Positions 24,832 through 34,797 are shown, counted from the first letter of the stretch. The stretch: 64,000 nt of DNA from Bacteroidaceae bacterium (GCA_017645305.1 JAGCPD010000003.1:180609-244608); one strand, 5' to 3'. Program-made: numbers and translations. The notes: generated by a model from the sequence alone, not told the origin.

Positions 24832-26007
24832 TTACTTTATTGTGGCGCGTTTAGCACGCATGTTAATGTTGCTCTGTACGAAGCAGTAGTCGATGAGACT
24901 TGCAAAGAGGTTCATCAGCAGGATGGCAAGCATCATGCCCTCGGGATAACCGGGGTTGAGGACGCGAACCAAGACTGCAATGAAGCCGATGAGCAGGCCA
25001 TAGACGTACTTGCCACTCTCTGTGCGGCAGCTTGTCACGGGGTCGGTAGCCATGAAGACAGCACCGAAAGCGAAGCCGCCAAGAACGAGATGCTCGTACC
25101 ATTCAATCTGAGTCAGGCCGAGAGCCTGCATGAGATAACCTGTAGCAGCACCGCCAACGAAGACGCTCAACATGGTCTTCCAACTGGCAACGCCTGTCCA
25201 AAGCAGCAGCAAACCGCCAAGGGCGATGGCTATCACGCTGGTTTCACCGATACAGCCAGGGATGAGACCTACGATGGCATCCTGAATCTGACTGGGGTCG
25301 AAACCAGAGAAACCAGCCTGAGCAGCCTCGCCAAGAGGAGTGGCTGCGGTGTAGGCATCGGTTGCCTTGTAGCCCAGACCGAAGATGGTGTCCTGAGCCA
25401 CCCAAACAGTTGCGTCGCCCGTCATAGCTGAGGGATAGCTGAAGAACAAGAAAGCACGGGTGATGAGAGCAGGGTTGAAGATGTTCATACCTGTGCCACC
25501 GAAAATTTCCTTTGCAAGGATAACGCTGAAGGCAACGGCAAGGGCGAGCATCCAAAGCGGACAAGTGACGGGTACAATCATCGGAATCAAGATACCCGAT
25601 ACGAGGAAGCCCTCCTGAATCTCTTCATTTTTCCATTGTGCAACCACGAACTCGATGCCGAGACCGACAACGTAGCTGACAATAATCTTAGGCAGGACGG
25701 CCAGGAAGCCGTACCAGAACATGCCCCAGAACGTAGCATCGGCCAAGTGACCTGTTGCTAAAGCGTTCTGATAACCCACATTGTACATACCGAAGAGCAA
25801 GGCAGGAATCAGAGCAATCACGACGAAGCTCATGATGCGCTTGCTGTCGATAGCATCGTGGATGTTCACGCAACCTACGCGACTCGTTGTGTTCGGGACG
25901 AAAGCAAATGTCTCGAAACCATCGACGAGCGAACGGAAGGCATGGAACTTGCCACCTTCCTCAACGTAGGGATGAATGTTATCGAATAGTTTCTTTATTG
26001 GATTCAT
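24832..26007 (-). CDS. nqrB: Na+-translocating NADH:quinone reductase subunit B
   Basis: NqrB is the main membrane subunit, binding covalent FMN and riboflavin and carrying the Na+ path. From the ATG at 26007 (MNPIKKLFDNIHPYV) it is 391 aa with about ten hydrophobic segments, the conserved FVPNTTSRVGCVNIHDAIDS, GGTGMNIFNPALITRAFLFF and YPSAMTGDATVW (FMN-Thr region). The ATG 11 codons upstream lacks family support. nqrA lies ~100 bases upstream, separated by a palindromic element. Confidence 0.96.
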   Translation of the reverse strand: MNPIKKLFDNIHPYVEEGGKFHAFRSLVDGFETFAFVPNTTSRVGCVNIHDAIDSKRIMSFVVIALIPALLFGMYNVGYQNALATGHLADATFWGMFWYGFLAVLPKIIVSYVVGLGIEFVVAQWKNEEIQEGFLVSGILIPMIVPVTCPLWMLALAVAFSVILAKEIFGGTGMNIFNPALITRAFLFFSYPSAMTGDATVWVAQDTIFGLGYKATDAYTAATPLGEAAQAGFSGFDPSQIQDAIVGLIPGCIGETSVIAIALGGLLLLWTGVASWKTMLSVFVGGAATGYLMQALGLTQIEWYEHLVLGGFAFGAVFMATDPVTSCRTESGKYVYGLLIGFIAVLVRVLNPGYPEGMMLAILLMNLFASLIDYCFVQSNINMRAKRATIK

Positions 26008-26045
26008 AATATTTATAAAATTGTGTAAATGTGGCCCCATCCAAA

Positions 26046-26085
26046 CCTTCCCGAGGGAAGGCTTTCTTTCTCCCCCTCGGGGGAG
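26046..26085. repeat. Palindromic intergenic element between nqrA and nqrB
   Basis: Two back-to-back palindromes: CCTTCCCGAGGGAAGG (26046-26061) and CTCCCCCTCGGGGGAG (26070-26085). A related sequence, CTCCCCTGAGGGGGAG (26579-26594), lies in frame inside nqrA. Confidence 0.8.
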
Positions 26086-26104
26086 TCAGAGAGGGGCTGT
26101 TCTT

Positions 26105-27448
26105 TTAAGCATTTTCCTTTCTGAGGATGTCCAACCCTTCGCGAACAATGCGCTGCAACTCAAGCTTTGAAGAGTCCACGAACTCTGCGATGGCGAAGTC
26201 CTCGGGAGCAACTTCGTAGATGCCAAGTGCCTCCTGACGGTCGATGTCGCCTGCAATGATAGCTTTCACGAGATAGCCTGCATAGATGTCCATTGGGAAC
26301 ACCTTGTCGTACTCGCCGCTCATGATCATGTGGCGCTCGCCACCCTTGATGCGTGCATCGATGACGTACTCCTTCTTCTTGCCAAGCAACCAGCTGAAGT
26401 AGCTGCGGTGGGTAGAGAAGGTGTTGAAGCGAGGCATGATCCAGCCCAGCATCTCGTCGGCATGGTCGCCTTCGGGGATGACGTTCACCTCGGTGGCATG
26501 TGCGCCAAGGAAGCCTTCGGCTGTGGTCTTGAAACCAGTCATCACATTGCCGCTGATGATGCGGAGACCCCCCTCCTTCTCCCCTGAGGGGGAGAGATTG
26601 CCGTCGAGCAGAGTTGTCAGCTTCTGACCAACCTTCACCTTGTAGTACTTGGGAGCCTTCACTTCGCTACCTGCCAAAGCAATGGTGCGAGTGAAATCCA
26701 CCTTGCCGGTCTTCATGAGGCGACCCAGGAAGATGACTTCCTCTGCACCCATCGTCCAAACCACCTCACCCTTGTTCACGGGGCTGACGTGATTGATTTG
26801 AACACCGACATTACCTGCTGGAGCGGGACCGTCGAAGATGTTCACCTCGCAGTCCTTAGCATCGGTCAGAGCCTTAGCAGTCTGCTTGGCACTCACACCA
26901 AGATAAACCTTTGCCATCTTTGCCAAAGCGGAAAGACCAGCCTGGAACTCAGCCTCCTGACCTTCGAGGACGTACTCGAAGTCCTGACTCAGAGGCATAC
27001 TGTTGAAAGCACTCACGAAGATAGCCTTTGGCTTGTCCTCGGGATTTGCCACAACATCGTAAGGACGTTGACGCAGGAAAGCAAACAAACCGCTCTCCAG
27101 CATGAGGGCCTTCACGTCACCCTTAGCGTCGAATTGGCGTGCTTCCTGCTTCTCGTCAGCCTTCACACGGATGCTCAGCAGCTTGCGACGGTCGCCGCGC
27201 TCCACCAAGCTTACAATTCCGCTGACAGGGCTCACGAACTTCACTTCGGGATGCAGCTTGTCAACAAACAAGGCATCCCCAGCCTTCACGGCATCACCCT
27301 CCTTGACCACCACCTTGGATTTCACGCCAGTAAAGTCATCTGGCACGAGTGCGTACTCGCCCGGACACTTCACGGTCGCTGTCTCCTTCGTGGCTTTGCC
27401 CTTGAGATTGATGTCGAGGCCTTTGCGTAACTTAATTACTTTTGCCAT
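26105..27448 (-). CDS. nqrA: Na+-translocating NADH:quinone reductase subunit A
   Basis: NqrA is the cytoplasmic peripheral subunit that contributes to quinone binding. It is 447 aa, with IKLRKGLDINLKG at the start, VKEGDAVKAGDALFVDK, FVSPVSGIVSLVERGDRRKL, and the conserved GGERHMIMSGEYDKVFPMDI. Near residue 288 the segment NLSPSGEKEGG replaces the family's short DGN-to-RIISGN link. It is encoded by a palindromic repeat (26579-26594) like the one after the gene, so an element seems to have inserted in frame. First gene of the operon. Confidence 0.96.
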   Translation of the reverse strand: MAKVIKLRKGLDINLKGKATKETATVKCPGEYALVPDDFTGVKSKVVVKEGDAVKAGDALFVDKLHPEVKFVSPVSGIVSLVERGDRRKLLSIRVKADEKQEARQFDAKGDVKALMLESGLFAFLRQRPYDVVANPEDKPKAIFVSAFNSMPLSQDFEYVLEGQEAEFQAGLSALAKMAKVYLGVSAKQTAKALTDAKDCEVNIFDGPAPAGNVGVQINHVSPVNKGEVVWTMGAEEVIFLGRLMKTGKVDFTRTIALAGSEVKAPKYYKVKVGQKLTTLLDGNLSPSGEKEGGLRIISGNVMTGFKTTAEGFLGAHATEVNVIPEGDHADEMLGWIMPRFNTFSTHRSYFSWLLGKKKEYVIDARIKGGERHMIMSGEYDKVFPMDIYAGYLVKAIIAGDIDRQEALGIYEVAPEDFAIAEFVDSSKLELQRIVREGLDILRKENA

Positions 27449-27487
27449 ATCTTTAGATTAATAATACATAGTTACTTTTTAGCCGTG

Positions 27488-27528
27488 CAAAATTATAAAA
27501 AATTAAGTGAATTAGGCACTTTTCAAAA
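27488..27528 (-). promoter_or_regulatory. Promoter of nqrABCDEF
   Basis: TAATTTTG on the minus strand (27495-27488), 40 bases before the nqrA ATG. A TTTTG stands further upstream (27528-27524), but at a wider spacing than usual. Confidence 0.55.
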
Positions 27529-27538
27529 ATATTTTTTG

Positions 27539-27546
27539 TACTTTTG
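27539..27546 (+). promoter_or_regulatory. Promoter -7 box of tamB
   Basis: TACTTTTG matches TAnnTTTG and lies 80 bases before the tamB frame; it is divergent to the nqr promoter. The -33 box is not clear. Confidence 0.5.
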
Positions 27547-27625
27547 TTCTCGATTATAACAAATAGTGCAATAAACAAGACAACAAAAAAGCATAAAAGC
27601 ATTAAAAATCATATCAAGATGCTTT

Positions 27626-30600
27626 GTGGGATTTGTTTTGATTATCTATCTGATAGGACTTTCCCTTTCCAAGATTCCTGCTGTTCAAAGTTGGGCTGCG
27701 GAAGTTTTATCTAAGTCTCTGACAGATTACTTAGGAACTACGGTTAATATCGGGCACGTTCGCCCCGGACTGTTTAACCGGCTTATTATCGACGACGTAA
27801 AAATATACGACCAAAAAGACTCACTTATGCTAAACGCAGCACGCATGGCTGCAAAAATAAGAATTCTGCCTCTATTCGAGAAAGAAGTCCACATAGACAA
27901 TGCCCAAATGATTGGCGCAAATATAATGCTATACAAAACAGATGCTAAAAGCCAACTGAACTGTCAATTCCTAATAGATAAATTCCGCAAGGATAAAGAA
28001 GACAAGACCCCGAAAACAAATATTCAGATAGGAACACTATTGGTTAGAAGGAGTGCTTTGAGATACAATGTATGGAATACACCCTTAACCCCACAAAAAT
28101 TTAATGTCAACCATTTGTCTGTCAACAACATCGACGTAAATGCGAAGGTACTATACAATATGCCAGACACCATAAGCATTAACCTAAAGAGACTAAGTTT
28201 CGGTGAAGCATGTGGATTTACGGTTAAGCAATTGTCTTTCATGCTAAATGCTAACAACCAACATGCCACACTATCTGACTTTACTCTTCAAACAGCCAAA
28301 TCAGATATGAAGATTGGCCAATTAGCTGCAAACTACCCATATATTCCAACAGGGGAGGATTTCAGACAATGGCTACAGGAAGCAAATATAAAAGGAACGA
28401 TAGAAACAAATGCCGTACCTGCGGATTTTTCTTGTTTTGCAAGCAAATTGCAGAACTTTAATGACCGTATTCATGTTGTGAGTGAATATATAATCCAAGA
28501 AGGAAACTTGCTTCTGCCAGTCTTTGTGCTATCTGACACCAAGCAGAACATACAACTTGAAGCAAACGCAAAGGTTCAAAGCATTACAGCAACCCCCTCC
28601 ATAAACATCAACATTCTACAGTTAAAAACAAGTAAAAACATTCAGCCATTTATCAGCAAGAACATACATAGCAAAGAGCAAGACCTGAGCCCTTATATCT
28701 CAAATGCTGGCAACATGTCAACAGAAGGCGACATCAGATACCATAATAACACATTAGAGGCAAACCTTAGCACAATAACCCAATTAGGCTCAATATCTTT
28801 ACAAGGAAAACTCATTGACAAGGATAAAATACAGGCAAAAATTTCCACAAATAAATTTAACCTCGGCCAATTGCTCTCCAACGGCAAACCAAACGGCTTT
28901 GGCAACATAGTGCTCTCTGTTGAAGCAAACGGACATTTGCACGGAAAGGAAAACAAACCCGAACTTTACTACCAGTGTCTTATAAACAGTTTATTTTTCC
29001 GCAACCACGAATACAGAAACATCGTTCTTGCTGGAAACACAAAAGGAAACACATACAGCGGAAATGTTAAAATCACAGATATCAACGGTTCTGTGCAATT
29101 AAATGCTTTGGCAGATATCCAGAAAAACAAAAAAACTATTCAATGCTCCGGTATCCTTTCTAACCTGTCGCTTTATCATCTGAATCTCGCAAAATCACAA
29201 GAGGGGATAAAATATAGCGGAAAAATAGATGCCGACATTGATTTTGTTGATGCAGACCACATAACAGGAAACATTGATATTACAGATGCAATGATAATCT
29301 CTGAGCAGGACGCCCCCACCCTAATAGACAGTATCTGTATCAGAAGTCATTATAATGAAGAAGGGCAACATCTCTTGCTTTCCAGCCCCATTATCAATGC
29401 CAAAGCCGCCGGACACTTTAAATGGAAAGATTTGGTCCCTTCATTCTTAACCATTACACATCAGGCACTCCCCAGCATCTTCCCTGAACCACAAACCAAC
29501 ACTTCTGTTGAAAATGAAATAACCTTTGACATTTCTACAAAAGATACGACCCTATTTGCCTCTTTGACAGGAACTGAAATTAAAATTCCTGAAACAGCTG
29601 TCATTCAGGGAGAAATGAACAACATTACCCAAAGAATAATACTTAACGCCAATATACCACAATTATATTACGCAGGCAATGACCTCAGGCACACGGAACT
29701 GCATCTTGAAAGTTACAAAAATATTATTCAGACCAGTTTAAAGACTGAACGTGTGATGAAAGGAAAAGCCACAGAATTGAACCTAAACGCATACGCAAAC
29801 CAAAACAAACTAATAACCCGTTTGGACTGGGACAACCACAAGATTCCCGCCATGAAAGGCAACATAAATCTAATCGGGTATTTTCATCGCGACCTTTCAA
29901 ACAGGCAAGCTATTGAAGGAGTCATTAACACATCCGATATAATTATCAATGATACAACATGGAGTCTGTTACCTGCTCACATAAATTACCACGATAATGT
30001 TGTTGATGTCGAAAATATCAGACTTACATGTGAAAACAGACACATAGCAATAAACGGAAGAATGTCAAAGGAAAGTACAGATTCCTTAACTGCAGACCTC
30101 AACCAAATTGACCTTGCCTATATCTTCGATCTAGTGAATTTTCATTCCGTCCAGTTCGACGGAAAGACTACCGGGCGTGTATATGCCACATCCGTTTTCC
30201 AAAAACCAGATATTGACGGATATCTGCACGTCCAGGATTTTACCTTTAACGGTGCACCAATGGGCGACACAGACATTTATTGTAATTGGGGGAGGAAGGG
30301 CAAAAGTATCACCCTTGATGCACATATGAGAGATATTGCCACCAAACAGCAGACAAGCGTAAGTGGCACCATAACACCTGGCAAGGAAGAAGGAAGCGGC
30401 CTTGATTTATTTATTCGTGCGAACCACACCAATATTGCATTCCTGAATAAATGGACAAAAGACATTTTCCGAAATCTTAATGGGAACGTAAGCGGATGGA
30501 CACGCCTGCACGGTCCCTTTAAGATATTTACCATGGAAGGCGACCTTATGCTTAATGAGGCATACCTGCACGTCATTCCCCTTGGCGTTGACTACCACAC

Positions 30601-32059
30601 AGCTGGTGACAGCGTTATTTTACGCCCAGGAAATATTTGGCTTAAGAATATCACCCTACATGATTCATTTAGCAACAACACTGATACAGAGCATTCTGCC
30701 ATTATAGACGGACATCTGATATACGACCGTTTCAGCAATATGCGATACGATATACAAGCAACAGCAAATAACATCTTAGGATATGACTTCCATGATTTCG
30801 GAGATGCCAATTTTTACGGAACCATTTATGCAAATGGAGAACTGAAACTTACTGGTCAGCCAGGCATCCTGAACGTCGATGTCAATGTCTCACCGCAAAA
30901 GAAATCAACATTGGTTTATAAGGTGGCATCTCCCGAAACCCTTACAGAAGCGGGATTCATCACCTATGTCTCACATACAGACTCCACAAAAAACACATTA
31001 CAGGAAACTGTTAACACCGAAAAGCCTAAAACAGATATTCACATCAACTTTAACCTTGACATCAACCCTAACGCCACACTCAAGCTGTTAATGGATCAGC
31101 GGTCTGGTGATTACATTAATCTTGCAGGTAATGGGCACATATTAGCCAACTATTATAACAAAGGGAAATTCCAGATATACGGTACATACAGAGTGGTTAA
31201 TGGAACGTACAAGATGTCTTTACAGGATGTTATTAGAAAAGATTTTCAGTTCGAACGCGACGGGAGTATAATCTTTGGCGGCAATCCCATGCAGGCAACT
31301 CTGAACCTAAAAGCACTATACACCGTACCCAATGTTTCATTAGACGATCTTTCCTCTTCAAGTCTGGGTCTTTCAAACACAAAAGTTGACTGTATCATGA
31401 ATATCGGAGGTCTTGCCGGACAACCTGTGATAACCTTCGACTTCGACCTGCCCAATGCCAATGAAGACGAAAAGAAAATGGTCCGTTCCATGGTTAACAC
31501 AGAAGAAGAGCGTAATATGCAAGTAATATATCTGCTAGGAATAGGACGTTTCTATAGTTATGGGGCACAATATCAGGAAAAAGGTAGTGGTGGGCAAAGC
31601 AGTATGGCCATCAATTCTTTCCTAAGCAGTACCATAAGCAGTCAGTTCAACCAGATTCTGTCCAATGCCGTTGGTTCTAATAACTGGACCTTTGGCACCA
31701 ATCTACGCACAGGAGAAACAGGCTGGGATAAATTGGATGTCGAAGGAATACTTAGCGGTAGAATGCTAAACAACAGGCTGCTGATAAACGGAAACTTCGG
31801 CTATCGTGAGAGTTACTACAGCACGAATAATTTTATTGGCGATTTTGATATACAATATATCCTCACCCGCAACGGGGACTTTTCGCTAAAAGCGTACAAT
31901 CAGACAAACGACAGGTATTTTGTCCAATCGTCTCTTACAACCCAAGGGCTTGGCATTCAGTTTAAAAGAGACTTTAACAATTGGAAAGAAGCATTCCGAC
32001 GTCAAAAAACGAAAACAAAATCGAAAACGAAAACAAAAACGAAAAAAGATAAAAAATAG
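27626..32059 (+). CDS. tamB: TamB-like translocation/assembly protein (DUF490)
   Basis: The ~1477-aa protein has an N-terminal membrane anchor (GFVLIIYLIGLSLSKIPAVQ), a very long stretch of beta-rich AsmA/TamB repeats and a C-terminal TamB domain (~1150-1450) with SGDYINLAGNGHI, NKGKFQIYGTYRVVNGTYK, ATLNLKALYTVPNVSL and ISSQFNQILSNAVG. TamB spans the periplasm and moves lipids or outer-membrane proteins. No in-frame ATG exists after the stop at 27572; GTG at 27626 is the first usual start, but residues before it (IKALKIISRCFV) also look natural, so ATA 27593 or another codon may start it. The Lys/Thr tail (KTKSKTKTKTKK) comes from a CGAAAAC simple repeat. Confidence 0.88.
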   Translation: MGFVLIIYLIGLSLSKIPAVQSWAAEVLSKSLTDYLGTTVNIGHVRPGLFNRLIIDDVKIYDQKDSLMLNAARMAAKIRILPLFEKEVHIDNAQMIGANIMLYKTDAKSQLNCQFLIDKFRKDKEDKTPKTNIQIGTLLVRRSALRYNVWNTPLTPQKFNVNHLSVNNIDVNAKVLYNMPDTISINLKRLSFGEACGFTVKQLSFMLNANNQHATLSDFTLQTAKSDMKIGQLAANYPYIPTGEDFRQWLQEANIKGTIETNAVPADFSCFASKLQNFNDRIHVVSEYIIQEGNLLLPVFVLSDTKQNIQLEANAKVQSITATPSININILQLKTSKNIQPFISKNIHSKEQDLSPYISNAGNMSTEGDIRYHNNTLEANLSTITQLGSISLQGKLIDKDKIQAKISTNKFNLGQLLSNGKPNGFGNIVLSVEANGHLHGKENKPELYYQCLINSLFFRNHEYRNIVLAGNTKGNTYSGNVKITDINGSVQLNALADIQKNKKTIQCSGILSNLSLYHLNLAKSQEGIKYSGKIDADIDFVDADHITGNIDITDAMIISEQDAPTLIDSICIRSHYNEEGQHLLLSSPIINAKAAGHFKWKDLVPSFLTITHQALPSIFPEPQTNTSVENEITFDISTKDTTLFASLTGTEIKIPETAVIQGEMNNITQRIILNANIPQLYYAGNDLRHTELHLESYKNIIQTSLKTERVMKGKATELNLNAYANQNKLITRLDWDNHKIPAMKGNINLIGYFHRDLSNRQAIEGVINTSDIIINDTTWSLLPAHINYHDNVVDVENIRLTCENRHIAINGRMSKESTDSLTADLNQIDLAYIFDLVNFHSVQFDGKTTGRVYATSVFQKPDIDGYLHVQDFTFNGAPMGDTDIYCNWGRKGKSITLDAHMRDIATKQQTSVSGTITPGKEEGSGLDLFIRANHTNIAFLNKWTKDIFRNLNGNVSGWTRLHGPFKIFTMEGDLMLNEAYLHVIPLGVDYHTAGDSVILRPGNIWLKNITLHDSFSNNTDTEHSAIIDGHLIYDRFSNMRYDIQATANNILGYDFHDFGDANFYGTIYANGELKLTGQPGILNVDVNVSPQKKSTLVYKVASPETLTEAGFITYVSHTDSTKNTLQETVNTEKPKTDIHINFNLDINPNATLKLLMDQRSGDYINLAGNGHILANYYNKGKFQIYGTYRVVNGTYKMSLQDVIRKDFQFERDGSIIFGGNPMQATLNLKALYTVPNVSLDDLSSSSLGLSNTKVDCIMNIGGLAGQPVITFDFDLPNANEDEKKMVRSMVNTEEERNMQVIYLLGIGRFYSYGAQYQEKGSGGQSSMAINSFLSSTISSQFNQILSNAVGSNNWTFGTNLRTGETGWDKLDVEGILSGRMLNNRLLINGNFGYRESYYSTNNFIGDFDIQYILTRNGDFSLKAYNQTNDRYFVQSSLTTQGLGIQFKRDFNNWKEAFRRQKTKTKSKTKTKTKKDKK

Positions 32060-32124
32060 GCATTAGACTTTAGCCAATGTTAATGCTCAATGTTCAATGA
32101 AATAAAACTTTAAACTCTACAGAT

Positions 32125-32760
32125 ATGTATATAATAGGAATAGCAGGAGGAACCGGGTCAGGAAAAACCACCGTTGTAAAAAAGATTATAGAGGCTTTAC
32201 CAACAGACAAAGTAGCTGTGATTCCATTGGATTCTTACTACAATGACACCTCACACCTTAGCATGGAGGAACGTAAACAGATTAACTTTGACCACCCTAA
32301 TGCCTTTGACTGGAAGTTGCTTACCAAGCATATTCAGGCACTACGCGAGCACAAAAGCGTTGAGCAGCCCACATATAGCTATCTTATCAGCAACCGACTT
32401 CCGGAAACCATACACATTGAGCCGTGCGAAGTAATTATCATAGAAGGCATTATGGCTTTATGGAAGAAAGAGTTGCGCGACCTTATGGATCTTAAAATCT
32501 TTGTCGATGCCGACCCCGACGAACGACTTATCCGCGTTATTCAGCGTGACATCATTGAGCGAGGCCGCACCACCCAGATGGTAATTGACAGATACCGCGA
32601 AGTGCTGAAACCCATGCATGAAGAATTCATTGAACCAACCAAACGCTATGCCGACCTTATCATCCCGTTGGGTGGTACCAATAAGCAAGCCATTCATATT
32701 ATGCGTTCCTACATTTTACATCATGTATCCAGCATTCAGGCACTGAAAAAAAAGGAATAA
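32125..32760 (+). CDS. udk: Uridine kinase
   Basis: Udk phosphorylates uridine and cytidine in pyrimidine salvage. The 211-aa protein has the P-loop GIAGGTGSGKTTVVKKI (4-20), PLDSYYNDTSHL, NFDHPNAFDW, PTYSYLISNRLPET, EVIIIEGIMAL and RVIQRDIIERGRT. It lies 65 bases after tamB, in a gap containing AATG-rich repeats. Confidence 0.96.
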   Translation: MYIIGIAGGTGSGKTTVVKKIIEALPTDKVAVIPLDSYYNDTSHLSMEERKQINFDHPNAFDWKLLTKHIQALREHKSVEQPTYSYLISNRLPETIHIEPCEVIIIEGIMALWKKELRDLMDLKIFVDADPDERLIRVIQRDIIERGRTTQMVIDRYREVLKPMHEEFIEPTKRYADLIIPLGGTNKQAIHIMRSYILHHVSSIQALKKKE

Positions 32761-32860
32761 TAAATAAAGATGTTAAATACAAAAAAAAAGAGGGAATACA
32801 TTTTGTTATTCAAGAGAGTTTTTGTAATATTGCACTCGTAAACCATAAAAATAAAGAGAT

Positions 32861-33670
32861 ATGAAGCATTTTACACTCGTATTGGTGGCTGCTGCCGCCT
32901 TCTGTTCACAGACTTTTGCACAGAATAGGGTTAAGAATTTATACACATCGGGCGCAACCCTTAATGTTAGTCTGCTTAACAACAATGAACAGCCCGTACA
33001 GATTAACCGTACCTTATTTGCCGGCTATAACAGTATCTGCCTTCCTATGAGTCTTACTGCCGAGCAGTTACAGACCGCTGCAAAGGGTGTTCAGATAGAG
33101 CGCCTTATCTCTATCGGTCAGGAAGGAAGCACACTGAATCTATACTTCATGGATTGTACTAACGAGGGCATTGAGGCTGGTGTTCCCTACCTTATTTACT
33201 CTCCCACCCTGCAAACACTGCGTGCCAATAGTTTAGACGCACAAGCCATCAACACATCTCTTAGGTGTGTGACGAAGACTGATACCGAAGGAAACCAGAT
33301 AACTTTTGGTAGCAGTTGGGAAAGCGTGCAGGTAGAAGGCCGTTACGGCATTCCTGCCATGCAGGAAACTGACGAACTGCAGAGCATACTTATCTGCACA
33401 AACGGTGACAAGACGTTCCTGCCCACCCGTTGCGGATTCACATGGGATGCAAAGAGCGTGACAGCACATGCTCTCGAAATTAAGCACATTACAGATCTTG
33501 CAGGCGAAGAGACCCGCATCAACGAATTACAGGCACAAAATGCTGTAGTTGACATCTACAATGCCCAAGGTGCTATGGTACAGTCTAAGGTAAACATCAA
33601 CAAGGCTATGAGATCCTTGCCAAACGGCATCTATGTTATCAAGGGCATGAAGGTTGCCGTAAACAACTAA
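32861..33670 (+). CDS. Secreted hypothetical protein with a C-terminal Gly-Ile-Tyr-type tail
   Basis: 269 aa with a clear signal peptide (MKHFTLVLVAAAAFCSQTFA). The body is beta-rich and shows the Prevotella-type pattern RTLFAGYNSICLPMSLTAEQ and GVPYLIYSP seen in many surface proteins. The end (VDIYNAQGAMVQSKVNINKA then LPNGIYVIKGMKVAV) resembles the short C-terminal sorting-like domain of Bacteroidota secreted proteins. Specific function unknown. The maf frame opens directly behind its stop. Confidence 0.8.
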   Translation: MKHFTLVLVAAAAFCSQTFAQNRVKNLYTSGATLNVSLLNNNEQPVQINRTLFAGYNSICLPMSLTAEQLQTAAKGVQIERLISIGQEGSTLNLYFMDCTNEGIEAGVPYLIYSPTLQTLRANSLDAQAINTSLRCVTKTDTEGNQITFGSSWESVQVEGRYGIPAMQETDELQSILICTNGDKTFLPTRCGFTWDAKSVTAHALEIKHITDLAGEETRINELQAQNAVVDIYNAQGAMVQSKVNINKAMRSLPNGIYVIKGMKVAVNN

Positions 33671-33676
33671 ACAGAG

Positions 33677-34258
33677 ATTCTTACGAAAGACTATAAAATC
33701 ATATTGGCAAGCAACTCGCCCAGACGGCGCGAGTTGCTTGCTGGTTTAGGGCTGGCGTATGAGGTTCGGCTTGTAGATGACATTGACGAATCCTATCCTG
33801 AAAACATCCCTGTTGCAGAGATTCCCTTGTTCATCAGCCAAAAGAAAGCTGAAGCCTACTCGCTTGCAGAAGACGAACTCCTTATCACAGCCGACACCAT
33901 TGTCTGCCTTGACAACCAGGTGCTGGGCAAACCCAAAGACAATTCCGAAGCCTGCCAGATGCTGACAAAACTCTCCGGCAAAACCCATCAGGTTATAACA
34001 GGTGTTACGCTTACCACTACCCAATGGGCCCACTCCTTCTCATGCACCAGTGACGTTACCTTTGCCCAACTCACCAAACAAGAGATTGACTATTACGTAA
34101 AGAACTTTCATCCGCTCGACAAGGCTGGAGCATACGGCATTCAGGAGTGGATAGGCTATATAGGTGTAACACGTCTCGAGGGTTCATACTTTAATGTGAT
34201 GGGCCTGCCCGTACAACGCCTGTATTCAGAACTGAAAAAATTAAATATAAAGATATGA
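33677..34258 (+). CDS. maf: Maf/YhdE-like nucleoside triphosphate pyrophosphatase
   Basis: Maf proteins hydrolyse non-canonical or modified nucleotides (dTTP/UTP/m5UTP-type), acting as house-cleaning enzymes. Signatures are ASNSPRRRELLAGLGLAYEV, ITADTIVCLDNQVLGKP, TGVTLTT and KAGAYGIQEW. The first strand (YKIIL) lies before the first standard start (TTG 33704), and no ATG or GTG precedes it after the stop at 33668. An ATT at 33677 would give a normal 193-aa protein (xLTKDYKIILASNSPRR). Start uncertain. The stop overlaps the next ATG (ATGA). Confidence 0.9.
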   Translation: MLTKDYKIILASNSPRRRELLAGLGLAYEVRLVDDIDESYPENIPVAEIPLFISQKKAEAYSLAEDELLITADTIVCLDNQVLGKPKDNSEACQMLTKLSGKTHQVITGVTLTTTQWAHSFSCTSDVTFAQLTKQEIDYYVKNFHPLDKAGAYGIQEWIGYIGVTRLEGSYFNVMGLPVQRLYSELKKLNIKI

Positions 34259-34797
34259 GATACTTTTCATTATTCATTATTGCTGCTACTAGCATCCTGG
34301 TTTCGCTGACCTCGTGTAAGAAGAACGACTACAGTTCCTATCCTCCCACCTGGAAAGGATTCCTGTTTACACGCGATGGCCAGGAGATTTCCAGAAACAA
34401 CATTTATGCCGGAGATGTGATTACCGTTACGGCTGTGCAAGACGAGAAAGGTCACCTTATAAACGCCACCCACTATTACTGGGACATTAAAGCTCCCATC
34501 CAATTAGAAAACGGCAATTATAAAGACTCTGTATTCCTATCAAAGCACATCAAGACGAATTATGATGGTGAGGACAACGGTGATCCCTCCGTCACTTTCA
34601 CCATCCCAGAGAAAGCCTTGGGAAATGCCACGGTATCTTTCAGAGCCACCTACAATTATAGTGGTAACGGCATACAGGTTTCCGACGGCGGCAATTACGA
34701 AGATTCCGGCAATCTGTCCGGCAGTATTCATTCTACTTCTTCTTCATTGTCGGGCGATGCTAACGGTTCTGTACGCTTTACGATAAAAAGCAGATGA
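34255..34797 (+). CDS. Hypothetical lipoprotein
   Basis: 180 aa with a lipoprotein signal (LFIIAATSILVSLTSC; Cys21). The mature part is strand- and glycine/serine-rich (TWKGFLFTRDGQEISRNNIY, ATVSFRATYNYSGNGIQVSD), compatible with an Ig-like fold. Family not recognised. It overlaps maf by 4 bases and the following gene by 4 bases, so the three are translationally coupled. Confidence 0.78.
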   Translation: MRYFSLFIIAATSILVSLTSCKKNDYSSYPPTWKGFLFTRDGQEISRNNIYAGDVITVTAVQDEKGHLINATHYYWDIKAPIQLENGNYKDSVFLSKHIKTNYDGEDNGDPSVTFTIPEKALGNATVSFRATYNYSGNGIQVSDGGNYEDSGNLSGSIHSTSSSLSGDANGSVRFTIKSR

